The notes: generated from the sequence alone by a model not told the origin. A DNA stretch of 64,000 bases from Hydrogenophaga sp. (GCA_016741995.1 JACVCO010000009.1:91996-155995); one strand, 5' to 3'. Positions 7,838-16,849 are shown, numbered from the stretch's first letter. Program-made: numbers and translations.

Positions 7838-8440
7838 TCAGGCTTCGTAGGTTTTCAACAGCCGGGCCCAGGTGGCCTGCGCGCGTTCGGTGGCGCGGGG
7901 GTCGCGCAGGAAGCGCACGTCGTGCACCAGACCGATGGCCAGGCTGCAGATCTCGCCCACGAGCTGTTCGGGGTCGGTGTCGGTTTTCAGGTGGCCGGCC
8001 TCGATGGCCTGCAGCACGGTGCGGCGCAGCGCAGCGCGCCAGCGCGTCACCTCGCCGAGCAGCAGGTCGCGCAGTTCGCCTTCGCGGTCGTCGAGCTCGA
8101 AGGCGCCCGAGGTGTAGAGGCAGCCGGTGTGTGCCTCCACGTCACGCAGGCGGATCAACCACCGGCGCACGATCTCGCTCAGCCGCGGCAGGCCCTTGGG
8201 CGATTGCATGGCCGGCACGAACACATCGGCCAGAAAGCGGTGGCCGAATTCCTCGATCACCGCCTTTTGCAAGGCTTCGCGCGAACCCACACGCGAGAAC
8301 ACGCCGCTCTTGGAGATGCCGATGCGATCGGCCACGGCCTGAAGGGTGATGGCCTCCAGCCCCTCGGCCGACGCCAGGTCGAGCGCAGCGCCGACGATGG
8401 CGGCGCGCGTCATTTCGCTTTTCTGGGTTCGGGCGTCCAT
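7838..8440 (-). CDS. TetR-family transcriptional regulator
   Basis: A 200-residue regulator with the canonical N-terminal TetR helix-turn-helix (AIVGAALDLASAEGLEAI then LQAVADRIGISKSGVFSRVGSREAL, about residues 14-52) and a divergent C-terminal ligand domain (SEIVRRWLIRLRDVEAHTGC..., resembling the TetR_C_33-like group). The start at 8440 follows no clear ribosome site; CAAAAT lies 6 nt upstream, so its message may be nearly leaderless. A palindrome at 8450-8467 overlaps that promoter, implying autorepression. The likely target operon is the downstream alpha/beta hydrolase, and possibly the divergent flavin-fold pair. Confidence 0.88.
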   Translation of the reverse strand: MDARTQKSEMTRAAIVGAALDLASAEGLEAITLQAVADRIGISKSGVFSRVGSREALQKAVIEEFGHRFLADVFVPAMQSPKGLPRLSEIVRRWLIRLRDVEAHTGCLYTSGAFELDDREGELRDLLLGEVTRWRAALRRTVLQAIEAGHLKTDTDPEQLVGEICSLAIGLVHDVRFLRDPRATERAQATWARLLKTYEA

Positions 8441-8449
8441 AGGTGAATT

Positions 8450-8467
8450 TTGGCACGATCGTGCGAA
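8450..8467. promoter_or_regulatory. TetR-type operator, copy 2 (before tetR)
   Basis: TTGGCACGATCGTGCGAA contains the perfect 12-bp palindrome GCACGATCGTGC and aligns with 7799-7816 at 14 of 18 positions. It overlaps the presumed -10 of tetR and is 45 bp upstream of the -10 of the divergent plus-strand gene. Confidence 0.68.
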
Positions 8468-8511
8468 AATGCAAGCGGGCGGTGGTGCTTGGTCGACGCA
8501 AGGCCGCTGGC

Positions 8512-8517
8512 TATGAT
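8512..8517 (+). promoter_or_regulatory. Candidate -10 element for the PPOX-fold pair
   Basis: TATGAT lies 26 nt before the TTG start proposed at 8543. An identical hexamer precedes the gene at 60912 at similar distance. The ATG inside the hexamer (8513) is in frame with the coding region but would lie upstream of the transcription start. Confidence 0.4.
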
Positions 8518-8542
8518 CCCGCCGAGTCGCGTCGCCTGCCCC

Positions 8543-9034
8543 TTGGACACTCCCACCCCACCCCTCAAACCCGAGTTCCTGGCCATGATGGTCAAGGGGG
8601 TTTCGCTCATCCTGAGCAGTTGCGACCATGCGCTCACGCCGAGCGTCATGCGCGCGGTCGGTTGTCGCGTCGAGGATGGCGGTGGTCGCATCACGGCGTT
8701 TCTGGCGCGCAGCCAATCGCGTCAGCTGCTGGCCGACATCGCCAGCAGCGGTCGGCTGGCCGCGGTGTTCAGCCAGCCCAGCACCCACCTCACGGTGCAG
8801 TTCAAAAGCCGGCGCGTGCGCATCCGCGAGGGTAACGCCGGCGATCGCCCCCACCTGCAGCGCTACGTGCTGTCCATGGAAGACGAACTGGGCGCACTGG
8901 GGTACCCGCGGGGGCTCGCCTCCGCCATGCTCTCGCACCAGCCGGACGACCTCGTGGCGGTGGAGTTCATGCCGGACGAAGCCTTCGACCAGACCCCGGG
9001 CCAGCGCGCGGGCCAGCGCCTGGGGGCTGCATGA
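8543..9034 (+). CDS. PPOX (pyridoxamine 5'-phosphate oxidase-like) split-barrel protein
   Basis: About 163 residues of a flavin-reductase/PPOX split-barrel type protein: PEFLAMMVKGVSLILSSCD, SVMRAVGCRVEDGGGRITAFL, then strands ending LTVQFKSRRVRIREG and a C-terminal GLASAMLSHQPDDLVAVEFMP. The biochemical role is unknown. The start is uncertain: a TTG at 8543 gives a family-like N-terminus, while the ATG at 8513 sits inside a -10-like hexamer. The stop overlaps the next gene by 4 bp (ATGA), so the two flavin-fold proteins are probably made in equal amounts and may form a complex. Confidence 0.65.
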   Translation: MDTPTPPLKPEFLAMMVKGVSLILSSCDHALTPSVMRAVGCRVEDGGGRITAFLARSQSRQLLADIASSGRLAAVFSQPSTHLTVQFKSRRVRIREGNAGDRPHLQRYVLSMEDELGALGYPRGLASAMLSHQPDDLVAVEFMPDEAFDQTPGQRAGQRLGAA

Positions 9035-10398
9035 ACGCGTCCGACGCGTCGCTGGCTTTCGATCGCGCCGCGATGGACGAGGTGCGCCCCTGCCTGGAGG
9101 GCATGGTGCCGTCCATCATGGCCACGGTCGCGCCCGACGGCACGCCCAACGTGGCCTACATCTCGCAGGTCTATCACCTGGATTCGCAGCACGTGGCGCT
9201 GTCGTTCCAGTTCTTCAACAGAACCCGCCAGAACCTGCTGGCCCACCCGCGTTCCACGGTGCTGTTGACGCACCCGAACACCGGGGGCTTCTATCGTTTG
9301 CACCTGCGCTTCGAGCGCACGGAAACCGCCGGGCCGGTGTTCGAGAGCATGAAGGCGCAACTGGCGGGCATCGCCTCGCACGGCGGCATGTCCGATGTGT
9401 TCCATCTGCGCGGTGCCGACATCCATGAGGTGCTGGCGATCGAGCGGCTGCCGGCCAGCCCGGTGCCGGTGCCGCTGCCTGCCCCACCTCCGCGCCCCAA
9501 CCCGCTGATGGTGCTGCGGCGCGGCAGCACGCGGCTGTCTGCCGCGCGATCGCTCGACGCGCTGCTCGAGGCCGCGCTGGACGTGCTGGAGCACGAAGTG
9601 GGCGTGCGCCATGCCATGGTGCTCATCCTCGACGCGGCCAGCGCGCGCCTGTACACCGTGGCCAGCCGGGGCTACGCCACATCGGGCGTGGGCTCCGAGA
9701 TCGCGCTCGGGCACGGCGTGATCGGTGTGGCGGCGCGCGAGCGAACGCCCATCCGCATCAACCACATGACCACCGCCCAGCTCTACAACCAGGCGATGCG
9801 CCAGGGCATGGACGGCGTGGGCAGCACCGACATCCCGTACCCGGGCATGCCCCAGCCGCGCAGCCAGCTGGCGGTGCCGCTGCTATCGGCCGATCGGGTG
9901 CTGGGCGTGCTTTTCGTCGAGAGCGGGCAGGACCTGCGCTTCAACTTCGAGGACGAGGACCTGCTCGTCACGCTGGCCGGCCAGCTCGCCGCGGGCATTG
10001 ACCTCATGCACGAGTCCGAAGAGCCGTGCGGCGAAGCCGAAACCGAGGTGGACGCCGCCGCCGCCAGCGCGGCCACAACGCCGTTGCGCGTGCGCCGTTA
10101 CCGGCGCGACGACAGCATCTTCGTCAACAACGCGTACCTCATCAAAGGCGTGGCGGGCGCCATCCTGTGGAAGCTGCTCAACGACCACCGGGCCGGGCGC
10201 AGCGAATTCACCAACCGCGAACTGCGCCTGGACGCCTCGCTCGGCCTGCCCGATGTGAGTGACAACCTCGAGGCGCGCCTGCTGCTGCTGCACCGCCGCC
10301 TGGGCGAGCAATGCCCGGCGCTGCGCCTGCAGAAGACCGGCCGCGGCTGCTTCCGTTTCGACGCACTCGCGCCGGTGGAACTGGCCGAGAACCCCTGA
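9031..10398 (+). CDS. PPOX-GAF fusion protein with C-terminal winged-helix-like domain
   Basis: A 455-residue three-part protein. Residues ~10-145 are a PPOX-type flavin barrel (MVPSIMATVAPDGTPNVAYISQVYHLDSQ starts it). After a proline-rich linker, residues ~165-330 are a GAF sensor domain (SLDALLEAALDVLEHEVGVRHAMVLILD, later SQLAVPLLSADRVLGVLFVES). Residues ~360-450 (FVNNAYLIKGVAGAILWKLL, then EFTNRELRLD) look like a small winged helix. GAF domains bind small ligands or haem; PPOX domains bind flavin, haem or F420. A sensor that reads redox state or nitric oxide and acts on DNA is plausible but inferred. It is coupled by ATGA overlap to the smaller PPOX gene and convergent with a hemerythrin-like gene. 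Confidence 0.72.
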   Translation: MNASDASLAFDRAAMDEVRPCLEGMVPSIMATVAPDGTPNVAYISQVYHLDSQHVALSFQFFNRTRQNLLAHPRSTVLLTHPNTGGFYRLHLRFERTETAGPVFESMKAQLAGIASHGGMSDVFHLRGADIHEVLAIERLPASPVPVPLPAPPPRPNPLMVLRRGSTRLSAARSLDALLEAALDVLEHEVGVRHAMVLILDAASARLYTVASRGYATSGVGSEIALGHGVIGVAARERTPIRINHMTTAQLYNQAMRQGMDGVGSTDIPYPGMPQPRSQLAVPLLSADRVLGVLFVESGQDLRFNFEDEDLLVTLAGQLAAGIDLMHESEEPCGEAETEVDAAAASAATTPLRVRRYRRDDSIFVNNAYLIKGVAGAILWKLLNDHRAGRSEFTNRELRLDASLGLPDVSDNLEARLLLLHRRLGEQCPALRLQKTGRGCFRFDALAPVELAENP

Positions 10399-10420
10399 GC
10401 CGCCCGCGGCGGCGGGGCGG

Positions 10421-11164
10421 TCAGACGCTCATCAGACCAGGCACGGGCGGCAGGTTGACGCCGCGCGCGAGCTTGGCCCAGTCGCGCGGGCTCACGTGGG
10501 CGCGCGCCAGGTCCAGCATGGCCTCCACCACCGGCAGTGGTGCCTTGGTCTGCAGGTCGTTGATCAGCATGCAGCGCTCCATGGCGTTCATGGCGGGCAG
10601 CATCCAGCGCGCGATCTGCATCATCTCCTGCGGCGGAATGCTGGCCACCAGTTCGTCGTGCAGGGCGAGCAGCTCGAAGTCGTTGTAGGTGGCCCAGAGC
10701 GCGGCGTTGTGCAGCGTTTCCTCGGCGTGCATGTGCTGCAGGTTCTCGGCCACGAACAGCGCCAGCGCCAGGTACAGCGCGTGCAGGGCGCCGGCTCGCT
10801 GCTCGGCTGGTACACCGGCGATGGCGCGCGCGGCGTCGCTCAGGTGCCGGGTGTGGCGCAGGTGGTCCTCGTGGTCGGCGGCCACCGCGTCGCACACGCC
10901 CGGGCAGCGCGCCTGCAGGGCGGGGTGGATGAAGCGGTTCTCGTGGTCCAGGTGGCGCTCGAACATTTCCATCAGTTCGACGACGCGGTCGCAGACGTCG
11001 TGCACCTCGGTCTCGTCGGCCGGGTCGACGCGGCCCAGGGCGCCGAGGGTATCGGTCATGACGGCGCGCAGCGCCTTGTGGATGCCGGCGTACATGTTGA
11101 AGCGGCCTTCGCCGCTGCGGGCGGTGTGGGCGATGGCGGCGATTTCGATCGGGTGCGAGTGCAT
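10421..11164 (-). CDS. Hemerythrin-like (HHE) domain protein
   Basis: A 247-residue, mostly helical protein with an HHE iron-site pattern: H29 in IHKALR, H71, H74 and E75 in HLDHENRFIH, H98 to H107 in DHEDHLRHTRH, and later histidines in ENLQHMHAEE. Such domains form di-iron sites that bind O2 or nitric oxide. The protein is about 100 residues longer than a bare hemerythrin; the C-terminal part (PPQEMMQIARWMLPAMNAMERCMLI) is helical and of unknown role. It converges with the PPOX-GAF gene, hinting at a shared redox or NO theme. The ATG at 11164 is preceded by AAGGAAC on the minus strand. Confidence 0.8.
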   Translation of the reverse strand: MHSHPIEIAAIAHTARSGEGRFNMYAGIHKALRAVMTDTLGALGRVDPADETEVHDVCDRVVELMEMFERHLDHENRFIHPALQARCPGVCDAVAADHEDHLRHTRHLSDAARAIAGVPAEQRAGALHALYLALALFVAENLQHMHAEETLHNAALWATYNDFELLALHDELVASIPPQEMMQIARWMLPAMNAMERCMLINDLQTKAPLPVVEAMLDLARAHVSPRDWAKLARGVNLPPVPGLMSV

Positions 11165-11279
11165 GGTGGTTCCTTGGGCGCCGGATTCGCCCGGCGCCTT
11201 GGCGTTGGCGGCGGCGCCCCATGCGCCGCTCGTCCATGCCGGGAAGTCTCGCGAACGGGGGCCCGGCGCGCCGCTAAAT

Positions 11280-11293
11280 AGCGCTTAAGCGCT
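11280..11293. promoter_or_regulatory. 14-bp perfect palindrome upstream of the hemerythrin-like gene
   Basis: AGCGCTTAAGCGCT reads the same on both strands and overlaps a second inverted repeat CGCTAAATAGCG at 11272-11283. Both lie about 110 bp upstream of the hemerythrin-like start, in the 175-bp gap. It may be a regulator site; it does not match FNR, CRP or NnrR boxes that I know. Confidence 0.4.
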
Positions 11294-11312
11294 TCCTAAA
11301 AAGACCTTAAGC

Positions 11313-11330
11313 CTCCCCCGCCTGGGGGAG
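11313..11330 (-). terminator. Hairpin after arfB
   Basis: CTCCCCC-GCCT-GGGGGAG (read on plus) is a perfect 7-bp stem 9 bp past the arfB stop on the minus strand. It is followed after about 12 nt by TTTTT, so it is an imperfect intrinsic terminator. Confidence 0.5.
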
Positions 11331-11339
11331 CCGTGCCGC

Positions 11340-11750
11340 TCAGTCGAGCCCGCGTGGGCCGGTGCGCAAGCGCTTGATGTCGGCGCGTTGCGACTTGCCT
11401 TGCAGCCGCCGCTCGCGCGAGGCCCGCGTGGGGCGCGTGGCGCGCCGGGCCTTGGGCACCACCGCCGCGGCGTCCACCAGCGCCTGCAACCGCGCCAGCG
11501 CCTCGGCCTTGTTCTGCTCCAGGCTGCGGCTGCCCTGGGCCTTGATGACGATCACGCCCTCCTGCGTGAGGCGCGTGTCGTGCAAGGCCAGCAGCCGGGC
11601 CTTCACCGCGTCGGGCAGGGACGACGCACGCACCGCAAAACGCAGGTGCACGGCGTTGCTGACCTTGTTGACGTTCTGGCCGCCCGCGCCCTGCGCGCGG
11701 ATGGCGGTGAAAGCCACCTCGGCGGGGTCGATCGTGGGCGGGGCGGGCAT
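11340..11750 (-). CDS. arfB: Peptidyl-tRNA hydrolase ArfB (alternative ribosome rescue factor)
   Basis: A 136-residue class I release-factor-like protein. The catalytic GGQ (residues 23-25, in GAGGQNVNKVSNAVHLRF) hydrolyses peptidyl-tRNA on stalled ribosomes. The C-terminal tail is basic (KARRATRPTRASRERRLQGKSQRADIKR), as needed to enter the empty mRNA channel. The length is normal for ArfB, and there is no codon-recognition domain, which separates it from RF1/RF2. It is divergent from mnmA; the two starts are 60 bp apart. Confidence 0.93.
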   Translation of the reverse strand: MPAPPTIDPAEVAFTAIRAQGAGGQNVNKVSNAVHLRFAVRASSLPDAVKARLLALHDTRLTQEGVIVIKAQGSRSLEQNKAEALARLQALVDAAAVVPKARRATRPTRASRERRLQGKSQRADIKRLRTGPRGLD

Positions 11751-11796
11751 GGCGGCAGTCTAGGGCCTGCCCCGTGTGGGGTCGGGAGGGCGCTGG

Positions 11797-11802
11797 GATA
11801 AT
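11797..11802 (+). promoter_or_regulatory. -10 element of mnmA, predicted leaderless
   Basis: GATAAT followed by only 8 nt (CCCGCCCC) before the mnmA ATG. The 13-mer ATCCCGCCCCATG is shared exactly with the proA start at 59181-59193. No Shine-Dalgarno fits in the space. Confidence 0.55.
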
Positions 11803-11810
11803 CCCGCCCC

Positions 11811-12962
11811 ATGGCATCGAAACAGCGCGTCGTGGTGGGCTTGAGCGGGGGCGTGGACTCCGCGGTGAGCGCCTACTTGCTCAAACAGCAAGGGCACGAG
11901 GTCGTCGGCATCTTCATGAAGAACTGGGAAGACGACGACGATGGCGAGCACTGCACCAGCCGTCAGGACTGGCTCGACGCCGCCAGCGTGGCCGACGTGC
12001 TCGGCATCGACATCGAGCACGTGAACTTCGCCGCCGAATACAAGGACCGCGTGTTCGCCGAGTTCCTGCGCGAGTACCAGGCCGGGCGCACGCCCAACCC
12101 CGACATCCTTTGCAACGCCGAGATCAAGTTCAAGGCGTTTCTGGACCACGCCATGCGCCTGGGCGCCGAGAAGATCGCCACCGGCCACTACGCCCGCGTG
12201 CGCGAACGCGCCGGCCGTTTCGAACTGCTCAAGGGGCAGGATCCGCTGAAAGACCAGAGCTACTTCCTGCACCGTCTGAACCAGGCGCAACTGGCGAAGA
12301 CCCTGTTCCCGGTGGGCGAGCTGCCCAAGACCGAGGTGCGCCGCATCGCGGCCGAGATCGGCTTGCCCAATGCGAAGAAGAAGGACAGCACCGGCATCTG
12401 CTTCATCGGTGAGAGGCCGTTCCGCGAGTTCCTCAACCGCTACATCGCCAGCGCGCCCGGCCCGATCAAAGACCAGCGCGGCCGCGTGATCGGCGAGCAC
12501 GTGGGTTTGAGCTTCTACACCCTGGGCCAGCGCCAGGGCCTGGGCATCGGCGGCGTCAAGGCCAAGGGCGCGCAGAAGGGCGGCAGCGAGCACGAACCCT
12601 GGTTCGTCGCGCGCAAGGACGTCGCGCACAACACGCTGTGGGCCGTGCAAGGCCACGACCACCCCTGGCTGCTCACGCCGCGCCTGCGCGCGCACGACGC
12701 GAGCTGGGTCGCGGGTGAACCCTCGGCCCCGGGCCTGCTGGGCGCCAAGACGCGCTACCGCCAGGCCGACGCACCCTGCGCGTTCGAGGCGCACGAAGGC
12801 GGAGGCTTTGTGCTGCGCTTCGAGCAGCCGCAGTGGGCGGTCACGCCCGGCCAGAGCGCTGTGCTCTACGATGGTGAGGTCTGCCTCGGTGGTGGCGTCA
12901 TCGTGACCGAGGCCGCGTCGGACGACGGCGCATTCCGCCCGGCCGCCGCGCTGGCCGCCTAG
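11811..12962 (+). CDS. mnmA: tRNA-specific 2-thiouridylase MnmA
   Basis: A 383-residue enzyme that thiolates U34 of Lys, Glu and Gln tRNAs using ATP and sulfur relayed from IscS. The PP-loop SGGVDSA lies at residues 12-18, and the two redox cysteines are present: C101 in [13 protein letters not shown] and C197 in STGICFIGE. The DQSYFL motif before the second cysteine is also typical. The gene has no ribosome site and a -10 hexamer 8 nt upstream. It is convergent with nudJ, an association also known in enterobacteria, where nudJ lies next to mnmA. Confidence 0.96.
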   Translation: MASKQRVVVGLSGGVDSAVSAYLLKQQGHEVVGIFMKNWEDDDDGEHCTSRQDWLDAASVADVLGIDIEHVNFAAEYKDRVFAEFLREYQAGRTPNPDILCNAEIKFKAFLDHAMRLGAEKIATGHYARVRERAGRFELLKGQDPLKDQSYFLHRLNQAQLAKTLFPVGELPKTEVRRIAAEIGLPNAKKKDSTGICFIGERPFREFLNRYIASAPGPIKDQRGRVIGEHVGLSFYTLGQRQGLGIGGVKAKGAQKGGSEHEPWFVARKDVAHNTLWAVQGHDHPWLLTPRLRAHDASWVAGEPSAPGLLGAKTRYRQADAPCAFEAHEGGGFVLRFEQPQWAVTPGQSAVLYDGEVCLGGGVIVTEAASDDGAFRPAAALAA

Positions 12963-12969
12963 CCGCGCC

Positions 12970-13449
12970 TCAGCGCATCGCGGCGAACACCGACACGTCG
13001 GTGCTCAGCAGGTCGAGCGGGTAGCGCCGCCCGGCAAGGTGGTCCTCCATGCACTGCAGCACCAGCGGGCTGCGGTGGCGTTCCGCGCTGGCGCGCACCT
13101 CATCGGGCGTGAGCCAGAGCGTGCGCACGATGCCGTGGTCCAGCGCGCGGCCGGCGATTGCCGCGCCGAGCTCCCCGCAGAACGCGAAGCGCAGGTAGGT
13201 GATGTCGTCATCGCCGCGCCGAAAGCGCGAGAGGTACACGCCGACCAAGGCCGTGGGCGTGAAGGCGTGGGTGGTTTCCTCCAGCGTTTCGCGCGCCACG
13301 CCCTGGGCCGGGCTTTCACCCGGATCCAGGTGCCCGGCCGGGTTGTTCAGTCGCAGGCCCTCGGGGGTGTGTTCCTCCACCAGCAGGTAGCGGCCATCGC
13401 GTTCGATCACCGCGGCCACGGTGACGCTGGGTTTCCATCGCTCGCTCAT
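12970..13449 (-). CDS. nudJ: Nudix hydrolase, NudJ-like
   Basis: A 159-residue Nudix protein. The Nudix box lies at about 39-63 (GHLDPGESPAQGVARETLEE...), with the metal-binding REUxEE present, but the usual Gly after EEx is Thr here (EETTHAF in place of EETGh). NudJ cleaves HMP-PP and other pyrophosphates. Position next to mnmA and the PAGHLDPGE and YPLDLL segments match the NudJ subgroup. The start is 13449: GATAAT ends 7 nt before this ATG, so it is probably leaderless; a longer frame upstream would contain the promoter. Confidence 0.82.
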   Translation of the reverse strand: MSERWKPSVTVAAVIERDGRYLLVEEHTPEGLRLNNPAGHLDPGESPAQGVARETLEETTHAFTPTALVGVYLSRFRRGDDDITYLRFAFCGELGAAIAGRALDHGIVRTLWLTPDEVRASAERHRSPLVLQCMEDHLAGRRYPLDLLSTDVSVFAAMR

Positions 13450-13456
13450 GCCGGGG

Positions 13457-13462
13457 ATTATC
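13457..13462 (-). promoter_or_regulatory. -10 element of nudJ, predicted leaderless
   Basis: On the minus strand GATAAT is followed by CCCCGGC and then the ATG at 13449, a 7-nt gap with no ribosome binding site. Confidence 0.5.
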
Positions 13463-13549
13463 CGGCGCACCCCTTGCACCATGCGGCTTGCGCGGGGCTT
13501 TCAGTTAAGCTTGCGCGCGATTCCCATTTCCCCGAGCGAGGAGACACCC

Positions 13550-14683
<1,134 letters not shown>

Positions 14684-14685
14684 GC

Positions 14686-15006
14686 ATGGACGCCGTTTCT
14701 CCCACCCTGATCAACCTGATCATCTTCGTGCTCGCCATCTACGTGGGCTACCACGTGGTGTGGAACGTCACGCCCGCGCTGCACACGCCGCTCATGGCCG
14801 TCACCAACGCCATCTCGGCCATCGTCATCGTGGGCGCCATGCTCGCGGCCGGCCTCACCGAAACCCCGCTAGGCAAGTCCATGGGTGTGCTGGCCGTGGC
14901 GCTTGCGGCGGTCAACGTCTTCGGCGGCTTCCTCGTCACGCGGCGCATGCTCGAGATGTTCAAGAAGAAAGAGAAGAAGGCGCCGGCCGCGGGAGACAAA
15001 GCATGA
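14686..15006 (+). CDS. pntAB: NAD(P) transhydrogenase subunit alpha 2
   Basis: A 106-residue membrane subunit with three to four helices (LINLIIFVLAIYVGYHVVWNV, then TPLMAVTNAISAIVIVGAML, then VLAVALAAVNVFGGFLVTRRML) and a lysine-rich tail. The TPLMAVTNAISAIV block is the hallmark of the alpha membrane part. It supplies half of the proton channel together with PntB. It starts 2 bp after pntAA and overlaps pntB by ATGA. Confidence 0.94.
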   Translation: MDAVSPTLINLIIFVLAIYVGYHVVWNVTPALHTPLMAVTNAISAIVIVGAMLAAGLTETPLGKSMGVLAVALAAVNVFGGFLVTRRMLEMFKKKEKKAPAAGDKA

Positions 15007-16427
15007 GCATGAACCTCGTCGTCCTGCTGTACCTCGTCGCCTCGGTGTGCTTCATCCAGGCCCTGAAGGGCCTGTCGCACCCCACCACCTCCATCCGTGG
15101 CAACGTCTTCGGCATGACGGGCATGGCCATTGCCGTGCTCACCACCGCCGCGCTGATCGTCGAACTCTCTGGTGGCAAGGCGCAGGGCATGGTCTATGTG
15201 CTCGGCGGGCTGGTGGTCGGTGGCGGCATCGGCGCCGTCATGGCCAAGCGCGTCGAGATGACCAAGATGCCCGAGCTGGTGGCTTTCATGCACAGCATGA
15301 TCGGCCTGGCCGCGGTGTGCATCGCTGTGGCCGTGGTGGCCGAGCCCTGGGCTTTCGGCATCGTCGAGCGCGGTGGCCCCATCCCCGGCGGCAACCGCAT
15401 CGAACTCGCGCTGGGCGCTTTCATCGGTGCCGTCACCTTCAGCGGCTCGGTCATCGCCTTCGGCAAGCTCTCGGGCAAGTACAAGTTCCGCCTGTTCCAG
15501 GGCGCGCCGGTCACGTTCGCGGGCCAGCACAAGCTCAACCTCGCGCTGGGCCTGGCCACGGCCTTCTTCATCTTCGGCTTCTGGCACTCGCAGAGCTGGA
15601 TCGACATCGTGCTGGTGATCGCGCTCGGTTTCATCCTGGGCGTGCTCATCATCATTCCCATCGGCGGCGCCGACATGCCAGTGGTGGTGTCCATGCTCAA
15701 CAGCTATTCGGGCTGGGCGGCGGCGGGCATCGGCTTCTCGCTCAACAACAGCATGCTGATCATCGCGGGCTCGCTCGTGGGCAGCTCGGGCGCGATCCTG
15801 AGCTACATCATGTGCAAGGCCATGAACCGCTCGTTCATCAGCGTCATCCTGGGCGGCTTCGGTGGCGACGCGGGCTCGGCGGCGGCCGGCGACGGCGTGC
15901 AGCGCACGGCCAAGAGCGGTAGCGCCGACGACGCGGCCTTCATCCTCGGCAACGCCGAGACGGTGGTCATCGTGCCGGGCTACGGCCTCGCGGTGGCGCG
16001 CGCGCAGCACGCGGTGAAGGAGCTCGCGCACAAGCTCAGCGAGAAGGGCATCACCGTCAAGTACGCCATCCACCCCGTGGCCGGGCGCATGCCGGGCCAC
16101 ATGAACGTGCTGCTGGCCGAGGCCGAGGTGCCTTACGACCAGGTGTTCGAGATGGAAGACATCAACGGCGAGTTCGGTCAGGCCGACGTCGCCATCATCC
16201 TGGGTGCCAACGACGTGGTGAACCCGGCCGCGCTGCAGAAGGGCTCGCCCATCTACGGCATGCCCATCCTCGAGGCCTACAAGGCCAAGACCGTGATCGT
16301 GAACAAGCGCTCCATGGCCGCGGGCTATGCGGGCCTGGACAACGAGCTGTTCTACATGGACAAGACCATGATGGTCTTCGGCGACGCGAAGAAGGTCGTG
16401 GAGGACATGACCAAGGCCGTCGAGTAA
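15003..16427 (+). CDS. pntB: NAD(P) transhydrogenase subunit beta
   Basis: A 474-residue subunit: about eight to nine N-terminal membrane helices (through residue ~260) form the proton path, and the C-terminal NADP(H)-binding domain III carries VVIVPGYGLAVARAQHAVKEL and IHPVAGRMPGHMNVLLAEA, then GANDVVNPAA near the end. The length is normal. Translation is coupled to pntAB by the ATGA overlap. In combination the complex makes NADPH. Confidence 0.96.
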   Translation: MSMNLVVLLYLVASVCFIQALKGLSHPTTSIRGNVFGMTGMAIAVLTTAALIVELSGGKAQGMVYVLGGLVVGGGIGAVMAKRVEMTKMPELVAFMHSMIGLAAVCIAVAVVAEPWAFGIVERGGPIPGGNRIELALGAFIGAVTFSGSVIAFGKLSGKYKFRLFQGAPVTFAGQHKLNLALGLATAFFIFGFWHSQSWIDIVLVIALGFILGVLIIIPIGGADMPVVVSMLNSYSGWAAAGIGFSLNNSMLIIAGSLVGSSGAILSYIMCKAMNRSFISVILGGFGGDAGSAAAGDGVQRTAKSGSADDAAFILGNAETVVIVPGYGLAVARAQHAVKELAHKLSEKGITVKYAIHPVAGRMPGHMNVLLAEAEVPYDQVFEMEDINGEFGQADVAIILGANDVVNPAALQKGSPIYGMPILEAYKAKTVIVNKRSMAAGYAGLDNELFYMDKTMMVFGDAKKVVEDMTKAVE

Positions 16428-16450
16428 GCAGACGGCGCGCAGCCGGGCCG

Positions 16451-16743
16451 ATGACGCCGCGCAAGACCTTTCGCCAGCGCCTGCGCAAGGCCTGGGACGA
16501 TCCGCGCGCGCTCGGGGTGAAGTTGCTGCAGGGCGCCGCGCGCCCTGACATCCCAGTATCGATCGGCTCAAGATCGATGTCGAAGGCGCTGACCATCTGG
16601 CGCTCGCGGGTTTTGAACGCCACGGGGTGGCCTTCACGCCCTGGAACGACAAGATGAACGATTTCCGCTCGGGGCCGAACTACGTGGCCCTGCGCCATGA
16701 CGACGCCACCGCGCTGAGCGCGCTGGCGCGCCCCGGGCGTTGA
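16451..16743 (+). pseudogene. Remnant of an FkbM-family methyltransferase gene
   Basis: An ATG at 16451 begins MTPRKTFRQRLRKAWDDPRALGVKLL, an N-terminus like those of FkbM-type methyltransferases. About 100 bp later, in another frame (from 16558), the sequence reads IDRLKIDVEGADHLALAGF and continues to a TGA at 16741-16743. The (L)KIDVEGAE motif is the SAM-methyltransferase signature of the FkbM family. The core of the gene (about 150 residues) is missing, so this looks like an internal deletion with a frame change. It fills most of the 422-bp pntB-fadD gap. Confidence 0.6.
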
Positions 16744-16849
16744 CCGTCGCCCGTGTGACGGCGCATGCGGGTAAGCCTGCATGCCGGCCTGCCATCCGCC
16801 ACGGGGACAATGCCCGGCTTTGCGACACCGACAACACGAGGAGCAATCG

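Noticed and set aside
8450-8542. ATG at 8450 or 8513 as start of the PPOX-fold gene
   Set aside because: 8450 lies in the TetR operator and 8513 inside a TATGAT hexamer; both would be upstream of the transcript. The TTG at 8543 fits the family better, though I cannot prove it.
14748-16652. Long open frame antisense to pntB
   Set aside because: Same GC-driven artefact: no motif, low-complexity composition, opposite the well-supported pntB.
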